DNA of 64,000 bases from Rhodanobacter sp. GTDB taxonomy: Bacteria > Pseudomonadota > Gammaproteobacteria > Xanthomonadales > Rhodanobacteraceae. The position numbers were made by a program, and so were the translations under genes. Positions 57,544 to 64,000 of the stretch are shown in pieces (positions within the stretch are counted from its first letter, which is position 1; each line of letters opens with the position of its first letter). The notes below the pieces were generated by a model that had not been told where the DNA came from, did no database searches, and saw nothing but the letters and a program-made list of their open reading frames with translations. The DNA is taken from contig JANJTA010000014.1 in assembly GCA_024711345.1 (NCBI GenBank), forward strand, positions 1 through 64,000. Direction: 5' to 3'.

Positions 57544-58068
57544 TCAATGCCCGTTGTCGGCCGGCGGCGTCTCGCTGGCGTTCCCGGCCGGCGGCCGGCT
57601 CTTGCCCCACTCCAGCACCTTGTACATCACCGGCCCCACCGGCTTCTGGCCGTGCTCGTCGACCAGCCGGCCCTGCGGATCGACCATGTAGGTCTGCTGG
57701 ATGCCGTTCTTCGGGGTGATCACCACCATGTAGACGCGGCCGTTGCGGCTGTATTCCTGGATGCTGTTGTCGCCTTCCTGGCGGATCCGCACTTCCGGCG
57801 GGGACTGGTCGCGGCCACCCGGCGCGCTGCCTTCGTCACGCATCGCAGGCAGCGCCTGCGGCTTCAGGTCCAGCGCCTGGCCGGACGCGGCCGGCGCGGC
57901 GTGCGTCGAGCGCTGCCTGACCGCCGGCTTGGCCGCGGGTTCGACTGCCTTCACGCCCGGGTCGTTGATCCCCGGCGGCGGCGGCACGCTCGCCGACGGG
58001 GCGGACTGCGCCAGCACGCTGGAGGAGAACAGGACGCTGGCGGCGACCAGCAAGGCAGCGGTTTTCAT
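57544..58068 (-). CDS. DUF2782 domain-containing exported protein
   Basis: A 174-residue protein with a signal peptide (MKTAALLVAASVLFSSSVLA), a Pro/Ala-rich middle and the DUF2782 domain (about 95-150: PEVRIRQEGDNSIQEYSRNG, then YMVVITPKNGIQQTYMVD). Such proteins lie next to polA in many gammaproteobacteria, as here, divergent from polA. The function is unknown. The start at 58068 gives the signal peptide; the open frame continues upstream without support. Confidence 0.87.
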   Translation of the reverse strand: MKTAALLVAASVLFSSSVLAQSAPSASVPPPPGINDPGVKAVEPAAKPAVRQRSTHAAPAASGQALDLKPQALPAMRDEGSAPGGRDQSPPEVRIRQEGDNSIQEYSRNGRVYMVVITPKNGIQQTYMVDPQGRLVDEHGQKPVGPVMYKVLEWGKSRPPAGNASETPPADNGH

Positions 58069-58187
58069 GGCGGCAACCTCGTTTGGGGAGCGCAGCATAA
58101 CAGTGCCGTCGGCGGCCGGTGGTGAAGCGCGACGTTTCGCCGTGCATGCGAGAATGCACGGAGATGTCGACTCAAGCGAAGCACGCC

Positions 58188-60977
58188 ATGCCCAAACTCG
58201 TCCTGATCGACGGCTCGTCCTATCTGTACCGCGCGTTCCACGCGCTGCCGCCGCTCTCCAACGCACGCGGCGAGCCCACCGGCGCGCTGTTCGGCGTGGT
58301 CAACATGCTGCGCGCCACCTTGAAGGCGAACCCCGATTACCTGGCCTTCGTCAGCGACGCGCCCGGCCCCACCTTCCGCGATGCGCTGTATGCCCAGTAC
58401 AAGGCGAACCGCCCGCCGATGCCCGACGACCTGCGCTGCCAGGTCGAGCCGATGCTGGCGATCGTGGGCGCGCTGGGCTTCCCGATCCTGCGCGTGGATG
58501 GCGTGGAGGCCGACGACGTGATCGGCACGCTGGCCCTGCAGGCGCACGCGCTCGGCATCGAGGTGGAGGTTTCCACCAGCGACAAGGACATGGCGCAGCT
58601 GGTCGGCCCGCACGTCACCCTGGTCAACACCATGACCAACACCCGGACGGACCGCGCCGGCGTGCTGGCGAAATTCGGCGTGCAGCCGGAGCAGATCATC
58701 GACTTCCTGGCCCTTACCGGCGACGCCATCGACAACATCCCCGGCGTGCCCAAGTGCGGCCCGAAGACCGCCGCCAAGTGGCTGGCCGAGTACGCCACGC
58801 TGGACGGCGTGATCGCCAACGCCGACAAGATCGGCGGCAAGATCGGCGAGAGCCTGCGCGCCACGCTGCCGCAGCTGCCGCTGTCGCGCCAGCTGGCGAC
58901 GATCAAGACCGACGTGGCGCTGGAGTTCGGCCCCACCGACCTGACCCGGCGCGAGGCCGACACCGCGCTGCTGCGCGAGCTGTACACGCGCTACGAGTTC
59001 AAGGCGGCGCTGAAGGAGCTGGACGGACCGGCGGATGCTGCTCTCCCCGCTCTCCCTGGGAGAGGGGCCGAGGGTGCGACCGGAGCGCACGGCTCGAGCG
59101 AACCCCCACCCCAACCCCTCTCCCACGGGGCGCGGGGCTCCATTGCCGCCGGCCCCCACTCCCTCGCCGCCGCGGGCGAGTACGAGCTGGTCACCACGCC
59201 GGCACAGCTCGATGCATGGATCGAAAAACTGCGCGATGCGCCGCTGATCGCGTTCGACACCGAGACCACCAGCCTCGACGCGATGCGCGCCGACATCGTC
59301 GGTCTCAGCCTCGCGGTGGAAGCGGGCCAGGCGTGCTACGTCCCGCTCGGCCACGACTACCCCGGCGCGCCGCCGCAACTCGATCGCGACACGGTGCTCG
59401 CCGCGCTGAAGCCGGTGTTCGAGGATGCGACGCGGCCCAAGCTCGGCCAGCACGCCAAGTACGACATCAACATCCTGGCGCACTACGGCATCGCGGTGCA
59501 GGGACTGAAGCACGACTCGATGCTGGAGTCCTACGTGTGGAACGCCACCGCCACGCGCCACGACATGGACTCGCTGGCGAAGAAGTACCTCGGCTACGAC
59601 ACGGTGAAGTACGAGGAAGTCGCCGGCAAGGGCGCGAGGCAGATTTCGTTCTCGCAGGTGGATCTGGACACCGCCTGCCGCTACGCCGCCGAGGACGCCG
59701 ACGTCACCCTGCGCCTGCACCACGCGCTGTGGCCGAAGCTCGAAAGCGTGCCCGCCTTGCGCCGCGTGTACGAGGAGATCGAGATCCCGCTGGTGCCGGT
59801 GCTGGCCGAGATGGAACGCCGCGGCGTGCTGATCGACGGTGACGAGCTGCGCCGGCAAAGCCAGCAGCTGGGCAAGCGCATGCTGGAGCTGCAGCAGCAG
59901 TCCTACGCGCTGGCCGGGCGCGAGTTCAACCTCGATTCGCCCAAGCAGCTGCAGGCGGTGCTGTTCGACGAACTCGGCCTCGAGGCAAGGCTGAAGACGC
60001 CGACCGGCCAGCCCTCCACCAACGAAGAGGCGCTGGAGGCGATCGCCGAGGCCCACGAACTGCCGCGGCTGATCCTCGACTACCGCGGCCTGGCCAAGCT
60101 GCGCAGCACCTACACCGACAAGCTGTCCGCCATCGTCAACCCCCGCACCGGCCGCGTGCACACCAGCTACCACCAGGGCTCGGTGGCGACCGGGCGGATC
60201 TCCTCCTCCGACCCCAACCTGCAGAACATCCCGGTGCGCACCGAGGAGGGCCGGCGCATCCGCCAGGCCTTCATCGCGCCGCCGGGCTGGAAGGTGATGG
60301 CGGCGGACTATTCGCAGATCGAGCTGCGCATCATGGCGCACCTGTCCGGCGACGAGGGCCTGCTGCGCGCGTTCCACTCCGGCGGCGACGTGCACCGCGC
60401 CACCGCGGCGGAAGTGTTCGGCGTGGCGCCGGAGCAGATCACCGCCAACCAGCGCCGCGCCGCCAAGGCGATCAACTTCGGCCTGATGTACGGCATGAGC
60501 GCGTTCGGCCTGGCGCGCCAGCTCGGCGTGGACCGCGTCGAGGCCGGCGACTACATGGGCCGCTATTTCTCGCGCTATCCCGGCGTGCGCGCGTTCATGG
60601 ACGCCACTCGCGAACAGGCCCATCGCGATGGCTACGTGGAGACCATCTTCGGCCGCCGGCTGTATCTGGAGAACCTCACCTCGCGCAACGCCGGCCTGCG
60701 CCAGGGCGCCGAACGCGCCGCGGTGAATGCGCCGATGCAGGGCAGCGCGGCGGACATCATCAAGCGCGCGATGATCGCCGTGGCGGCGTGGCTGGCGGGG
60801 CGCGACGACGCCCACATGCTGATGCAGGTACACGACGAGCTGGTGTTCGAGGTGCGCGCCGACGCGGTCGACGCGGTGCGCGCCGCGGTGATCGAACGGA
60901 TGTCCGGCGCGGCGCAACTGGCGGTGCCGCTGCTGGTCGACGTGGGCGTGGGCGCGAACTGGGACGAGGCGCATTGA
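58188..60977 (+). CDS. polA: DNA polymerase I with linker insert
   Basis: A 929-residue polymerase for gap filling, Okazaki-fragment processing and repair. The 5' nuclease domain (about 1-280) opens LVLIDGSSYLYRAFHALPP. The 3'-5' exonuclease is intact by motif (FDTETTSLD, DADVTLRLH). Polymerase motifs are A (ADYSQIELRIMAHL), B (RRAAKAINFGLMYG) and C (QVHDELVFE). Residues ~283-324, at the hinge between the 5' nuclease and the Klenow part, are an insert encoded by a palindromic repeat-like element, kept in frame. The ATG at 58188 matches family starts; one at 58164 is also in frame. Confidence 0.96.
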   Translation: MPKLVLIDGSSYLYRAFHALPPLSNARGEPTGALFGVVNMLRATLKANPDYLAFVSDAPGPTFRDALYAQYKANRPPMPDDLRCQVEPMLAIVGALGFPILRVDGVEADDVIGTLALQAHALGIEVEVSTSDKDMAQLVGPHVTLVNTMTNTRTDRAGVLAKFGVQPEQIIDFLALTGDAIDNIPGVPKCGPKTAAKWLAEYATLDGVIANADKIGGKIGESLRATLPQLPLSRQLATIKTDVALEFGPTDLTRREADTALLRELYTRYEFKAALKELDGPADAALPALPGRGAEGATGAHGSSEPPPQPLSHGARGSIAAGPHSLAAAGEYELVTTPAQLDAWIEKLRDAPLIAFDTETTSLDAMRADIVGLSLAVEAGQACYVPLGHDYPGAPPQLDRDTVLAALKPVFEDATRPKLGQHAKYDINILAHYGIAVQGLKHDSMLESYVWNATATRHDMDSLAKKYLGYDTVKYEEVAGKGARQISFSQVDLDTACRYAAEDADVTLRLHHALWPKLESVPALRRVYEEIEIPLVPVLAEMERRGVLIDGDELRRQSQQLGKRMLELQQQSYALAGREFNLDSPKQLQAVLFDELGLEARLKTPTGQPSTNEEALEAIAEAHELPRLILDYRGLAKLRSTYTDKLSAIVNPRTGRVHTSYHQGSVATGRISSSDPNLQNIPVRTEEGRRIRQAFIAPPGWKVMAADYSQIELRIMAHLSGDEGLLRAFHSGGDVHRATAAEVFGVAPEQITANQRRAAKAINFGLMYGMSAFGLARQLGVDRVEAGDYMGRYFSRYPGVRAFMDATREQAHRDGYVETIFGRRLYLENLTSRNAGLRQGAERAAVNAPMQGSAADIIKRAMIAVAAWLAGRDDAHMLMQVHDELVFEVRADAVDAVRAAVIERMSGAAQLAVPLLVDVGVGANWDEAH
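59036..59160. repeat. palindromic repeat-like insertion within polA
   Basis: About 125 bp inside polA has the form of a dispersed intergenic repeat. CTCTCCC-t-GGGAGAG is perfect (59050-59064), and GGGAGAGGGGCCGAGGGTG (58 on) is matched 26 bases later by its near reverse complement ending CCCCAACCCCTCTCCC (59103-59123). It is read as an Ala/Gly/Pro-rich peptide. Codon use and composition differ from the flanking polA sequence. Different in sequence from the insert in mpl. Confidence 0.65.
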
Positions 60978-61097
60978 CGGGCGCCGATCGCATTACGCAG
61001 GCGCGACAAGGGCTTGGCGGTTAACGTTTCATGAGAATGAACCGCCCATGAATTTCTGCGGCAACCCTGCAACTTTTCCGGCAAACCGCGCACTAAC
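60978..61097. other. spacer between polA and the candidate sRNA
   Basis: Holds no visible coding frame with a ribosome site. A promoter for the RNA should lie here; I see only weak candidates (for example TAACTC near 61094-61099 as a -10). Confidence 0.4.
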
Positions 61098-61227
61098 TCC
61101 ACGGATGCACGCAACGGCATCCGCGGCGAGCCCACCTCCCTGGGCAGCCACAGGCGCGAACCTCTCCCCTGGGTCTTCGCGCCTGCCCCGCCCCGGAGGC
61201 TCCCCCTAGCCTCCGGGGCTTTTTTTT
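61098..61227 (+). ncRNA. candidate small RNA with C-rich loops (sX13-like)
   Basis: In the 301-bp gap after polA, four hairpins follow one another: CGGATGC/GCATCCG (61102-61123); GCCCA-cctccc-TGGGC (61130-61145); CAGGCGCGA/TCGCGCCTG (61151-61185) with CTCTCCCC in the loop; and the terminator CCCCGGAGG/CCTCCGGGG (61191-61218) with loop CTCCCCCTAG, followed by C and eight Ts. Three loops carry runs of 3-5 C. Xanthomonas sRNA sX13 (about 115 nt, regulatory) has such C-rich loops that pair with G-rich ribosome sites, and as I recall also lies by polA. The 5' end is estimated. The terminator is 214 nt past the polA stop, too far to be an ordinary polA terminator. Confidence 0.6.
61191..61227 (+). 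terminator. strong Rho-independent terminator of the candidate sRNA
   Basis: Nine-bp perfect GC stem CCCCGGAGG/CCTCCGGGG, extended by a C-G pair, then C and T8. The strongest intrinsic terminator in the window. Confidence 0.9.
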
Positions 61228-61278
61228 GGGCGGGCCGTCCCGGCATACTCGAAGCCCGCTCCCTCGCCGGAAGAACCC

Positions 61279-61497
61279 ATGCGCTTCGCACTTATCATCG
61301 TCGGCCTGGTCCTGCTGGTCGCGGGCCTGTGGGTGGTGTTCGGCCATGCCAGCTACCAGGACACCGACACCCTGCTGCAGATCGGCTCGGCCAAGATCAC
61401 CGCCACCCGCGACAAGGGGGTGCCGCAGTGGATCGGCATCGCCGGCATCGTGATCGGCGCGCTGCTGGCGCTCGGTGGCTTCCTGCAGAAGCGCTGA
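61279..61497 (+). CDS. DUF3185 family small membrane protein
   Basis: A 72-residue protein with two membrane helices (FALIIVGLVLLVAGLWVVF near the start, WIGIAGIVIGALLALGGFL near the end), joined by a polar loop. This is the DUF3185 family, unknown function. The ATG has GGAAGAACCC upstream. A CATACT -10-like element lies about 35 bp before it, so it is transcribed independently of the upstream terminator. Confidence 0.85.
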   Translation: MRFALIIVGLVLLVAGLWVVFGHASYQDTDTLLQIGSAKITATRDKGVPQWIGIAGIVIGALLALGGFLQKR

Positions 61498-61561
61498 GCC
61501 ATACCCGCGCTTCGCAGCCACGGGAAACGCCGTCCGCGCGGCGGTTTTCGCCGGCGCCCAC

Positions 61562-61574
61562 TACAATGGGCGCG
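61562..61574 (+). promoter_or_regulatory. -10 element placed for leaderless uvrD transcript
   Basis: TACAAT (61562-61567) followed by exactly 7 bases before the uvrD ATG, the same arrangement as before lpxL. Confidence 0.5.
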
Positions 61575-63770
61575 ATGGATGTCTCGGACCTGATCGACCC
61601 GCTCAACGACGCGCAGCGCGAAGCTGTCTGCGCTCCGCCCGGCCACTACCTCGTCCTCGCCGGCGCCGGTTCCGGCAAGACCCGCGTGCTCACCCACCGC
61701 ATCGGCTGGTTGATGCGGGTGGAGCACGTGCCGCCGTGGGCGATCCTCGCCGTCACCTTCACCAACAAGGCCGCCGGCGAGATGCGCGCGCGGCTGGAAA
61801 GCCTGATTCCCGGCGGCACCCAGGGCCTCACCGTGGGCACCTTCCACGGCATCGCGCACCGGCTGCTGCGCCGGCACTGGCGCGAGGCGGGGCTGCCGGA
61901 GGCGTTCCAGATCCTCGACGCCGACGACCAGCAGCGGCTGGTCAAGCGCGTGGTCGCCGGACTGGGCCTGGACGAGGCGAAATTCCCGCCGCGCCAGGCC
62001 GCCTGGACCATCAACGGCTGGAAGGACGAGGGCAAGCGGCCTGACGCCATCGAGCACCGCGACCATCCGGTCACGCAGACCTTCGTGCGCATCTACCAGG
62101 CTTACGAGGAAGCCTGCCGCCGCGCCGGCCTGGTCGACTTCGCCGAGCTGCTGCTGCGCGCGCACGAGTTGTGGCTGAAGAACCCGGCCGTGCTGGAGCA
62201 TTACCAGCAGCGCTGGCGCCACCTGCTGATCGACGAGTTCCAGGACACCAACACGCTGCAGTACGCGTGGATCCGCGTGCTCGCCGGCAGCACCGGCCAG
62301 GTCTTCGCGGTCGGCGACGACGACCAGTCGATCTACGGCTGGCGCGGCGCCAAGGTGGAGAACATGGCGCAATTCCTGCGCGACTTCCCCGGCGCGCGCA
62401 CGATCAAGCTGGAACAGAACTACCGCTCCACCTCGACCATCCTGAAGGCCGCCAACAGCGTGATCCAGCGCAACGGCAGCCGCCTCGGCAAGCAGCTGTG
62501 GACGGCCGGCGAGGAAGGCGAGCGCATTGCGCTGTATGCCGCCTACAACGAGCAGGACGAGGCGCGCTTCGTGGTCGAGCGCATCCGCGAATACATCGCC
62601 GAGCATGGCAGCGCGAAGGATTGCGCGATCCTGTACCGCTCCAACGCGCAGTCGCGCAACTTCGAGGAGCAACTGGCCCAGCGCAACATCGGCTACCGCG
62701 TCTACGGCGGCCAGCGCTTCTTCGAGCGCGCCGAGGTGAAGGACGCGCTGGCCTACCTGCGCCTCGCCGCCAACCGCCACGACGACGCCGCGTTCGAGCG
62801 CGCGGTGAACACCCCGCCGCGCGGCATCGGCGAGCGCACCATGGACGCACTGCGCCGCCGCGCCCGCGCCCAAGACACCTCGCTGTGGGAAGCCGCCCTG
62901 GCCGAGCTGGCCGGCGGCAGCGAACTGGCCGGCCGCGCGAAGAATGCGGTGAAGGCGTTCCTCATGTTGATCGACGAGATGGCGCACACGTTTGCCGGCC
63001 AGTCCGGCGCCGAGGCGCTCACCCTGGCCGAACAGGTCGACCACGCGATCACCCGCACCGGCCTGCGCGACCACTACGAGAAGGACAGCCGCGGCAACGC
63101 CGAGTCGCGGGTGGAGAACCTGGACGAGCTGGTCAACGTGGCCAGCCGCTTCGAGCGCACCGCGGAGGACCTCGAGGCAGGCCTGAGCGAACTCTCCGCG
63201 TTCCTGTCGCACGCCAGCCTGGAGGCGGGCGAGAACCAGGGCGAGACCTGGGACGACTGCGTGCAGCTGATGACGCTGCACTCGGCCAAGGGGCTGGAGT
63301 TCCCGCTGGTGTTCCTGGTCGGCATGGAGGAAGGCCTGTTCCCCAGCCAGCGCTCGGTCGACGACGAAGGCCGGCTGGAGGAGGAACGCCGGCTCGCCTA
63401 CGTCGGCATCACCCGTGCCCGCGAGAAACTCGTCGTCACCCACGCCGAATCGCGCCGCATGCACGGCACCGAGATGCTGGCGCGGCCATCGCGCTTCCTC
63501 GGCGAAATGCCCGCCGCACTGATCGACGAGGTGCGCCCGCGCGTGCACGTCACCCGTCCGCTGTACGCCGGCCGGCCGCACGAGGTCGCGCCGTCGCTGG
63601 AGGAAGCGCTGCCGGTGAAACTCGGCCAGCGCGTCAGCCACCCCAGCTTCGGCGAGGGTGTGGTGGTCAGTGCCGAAGGCAGCGGCGCGCACACCCGCCT
63701 GCAGGTGAACTTCGAAGGCGCCGGCAGCAAGTGGCTGGTGGCGGCCTACGCCAACCTCACGCCGCTGTAG
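61575..63770 (+). CDS. uvrD: DNA helicase II (UvrD)
   Basis: A 731-residue superfamily-1 helicase that unwinds DNA 3'-5' in nucleotide-excision and mismatch repair. Helicase motifs: Walker A AGAGSGKT (motif I), FTNKAAGEMRARL (Ia), DEFQDTN (II), GDDDQSIYGWRGA (III), LEQNYRST (IV), TLHSAKGLEFPLVFL (V) and EERRLAYVGITRARE (VI). A Tudor-like C-terminus (VSHPSFGEGVVVSAEG) supports UvrD/PcrA over Rep. Start ATG at 61575. Stands alone apart from DUF3185 upstream. Confidence 0.96.
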   Translation: MDVSDLIDPLNDAQREAVCAPPGHYLVLAGAGSGKTRVLTHRIGWLMRVEHVPPWAILAVTFTNKAAGEMRARLESLIPGGTQGLTVGTFHGIAHRLLRRHWREAGLPEAFQILDADDQQRLVKRVVAGLGLDEAKFPPRQAAWTINGWKDEGKRPDAIEHRDHPVTQTFVRIYQAYEEACRRAGLVDFAELLLRAHELWLKNPAVLEHYQQRWRHLLIDEFQDTNTLQYAWIRVLAGSTGQVFAVGDDDQSIYGWRGAKVENMAQFLRDFPGARTIKLEQNYRSTSTILKAANSVIQRNGSRLGKQLWTAGEEGERIALYAAYNEQDEARFVVERIREYIAEHGSAKDCAILYRSNAQSRNFEEQLAQRNIGYRVYGGQRFFERAEVKDALAYLRLAANRHDDAAFERAVNTPPRGIGERTMDALRRRARAQDTSLWEAALAELAGGSELAGRAKNAVKAFLMLIDEMAHTFAGQSGAEALTLAEQVDHAITRTGLRDHYEKDSRGNAESRVENLDELVNVASRFERTAEDLEAGLSELSAFLSHASLEAGENQGETWDDCVQLMTLHSAKGLEFPLVFLVGMEEGLFPSQRSVDDEGRLEEERRLAYVGITRAREKLVVTHAESRRMHGTEMLARPSRFLGEMPAALIDEVRPRVHVTRPLYAGRPHEVAPSLEEALPVKLGQRVSHPSFGEGVVVSAEGSGAHTRLQVNFEGAGSKWLVAAYANLTPL

Positions 63771-63773
63771 CCG

Positions 63774-64000
63774 TCAGCCGCGCTTCGCCGCGAGCTGCTG
63801 CAGCACCCGCGTGACCGCATCGGCCACCGCTTGCGGCTGGTCCAGTTCGATGTCGTGCGAGGTATCGGCCACCTTGCGCAGTTCGCCGCGGCTCGAACTC
63901 GCCACGATGCGCTGCTGGGTCGCATCACGCGCCGCCTCCAGCGACTTGCGCATGTCCGCCGGCGCGTCCTCATAGGTGCCCGCGGCCTGCAGCACCAGCA
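63774..64000 (-). CDS. C-terminal part of a probable alpha/beta hydrolase (partial)
   Basis: The last 74 codons of a minus-strand gene whose start is beyond the right edge. SHDIELDQPQAVADAVTRVLQQL resembles the end of alpha/beta-hydrolase proteins, where the His of the catalytic triad (here in TSHDIELDQP) is followed by a final helix. It ends 3 bp from uvrD, convergent. Identity is tentative because most of the protein is missing. Confidence 0.55.
   Translation of the reverse strand, partial: LVLQAAGTYEDAPADMRKSLEAARDATQQRIVASSSRGELRKVADTSHDIELDQPQAVADAVTRVLQQLAAKRG

Noticed and set aside
60978..61278. Spot 42 or ErsA homologue after polA
   Set aside because: Spot 42 and ErsA are also found near polA, but their sequences were not recognised here; the C-rich loops favour an sX13-like RNA. 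A search is needed to settle it.
60978..61278. The hairpin at 61191-61227 as a plain polA terminator
   Set aside because: It is 214 nt past the polA stop and preceded by three other stems with patterned loops, which fits an independent RNA better; read-through from polA cannot be excluded.

Overview
This is a contiguous, very GC-rich stretch of gammaproteobacterial chromosome. Gene content and order (rubredoxin-thiE-hemL; mpl-adk-pfp; TetR/pcm/tolC/waaA; accB-accC-prmA-DUF3426-fis-purH; DUF2782/polA) point to the Lysobacterales (Xanthomonadales), most likely a Rhodanobacteraceae-type organism such as Rhodanobacter or Dyella. That assignment is inference from families and synteny, not from a marker gene. 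Nearly all of the window is housekeeping sequence. I see no prophage, insertion sequence, CRISPR array, defence island or tRNA gene.

Layout. 1-140: the promoter and boxB/boxA antitermination leader of a ribosomal RNA operon that is transcribed leftwards out of the window. 0.3-5 kb: DUF192 lipoprotein, rubredoxin, thiE-hemL, glyoxalase I and an acetylornithine-type aminotransferase. 5-10.5 kb: a VpsR-like sigma-54 activator, a short-chain dehydrogenase, a LON-domain protein, mpl and adk. 10.7-18.8 kb: three pyrophosphate enzymes (PPi-dependent phosphofructokinase, proton-pumping membrane pyrophosphatase, soluble pyrophosphatase), interspersed with an RcnB-like protein, a prolyl oligopeptidase and a 2-oxoglutarate oxygenase. 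18.8-24.7 kb: DUF2333, a quinone-reductase-like MDR enzyme, a ferritin-like protein, a TetR regulator, a pcm-like methyltransferase and tolC. 24.7-32.5 kb: envelope glycan genes (waaA, lpxL, polysaccharide deacetylase, three glycosyltransferases, O-antigen ligase). 32.5-42.2 kb: zinc-finger protein, Yip1-like membrane protein, YceI, nitroreductase, ELM1-like protein, glnE, an LTA-synthase-like phosphotransferase and a secreted low-complexity protein. 42.4-50.1 kb: groESL under a CIRCE operator, cutA, an EamA transporter and a thiol-redox group (tandem TlpA-like protein, dsbD with a doubled alpha domain, tlpA). 50.2-64 kb: aroQ, accBC, prmA, DUF3426, fis, purH, a GST, DUF2782, polA, a structured non-coding RNA candidate, DUF3185, uvrD and the 3' part of a probable hydrolase.

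The signals most worth a second look are non-coding or cryptic: (i) a multi-stem, C-rich-loop RNA with a strong terminator just downstream of polA, resembling the Xanthomonas sRNA sX13; (ii) a perfect AU-rich hairpin that holds the groEL Shine-Dalgarno sequence, a candidate RNA thermometer below the CIRCE control; (iii) two different palindromic repeat-like insertions read through in frame inside Mpl and DNA polymerase I; (iv) a run of perfect hairpins between lpxL and the polysaccharide deacetylase gene; (v) -10 elements placed exactly where lpxL and uvrD (and perhaps glnE and cutA) would be transcribed without a leader.
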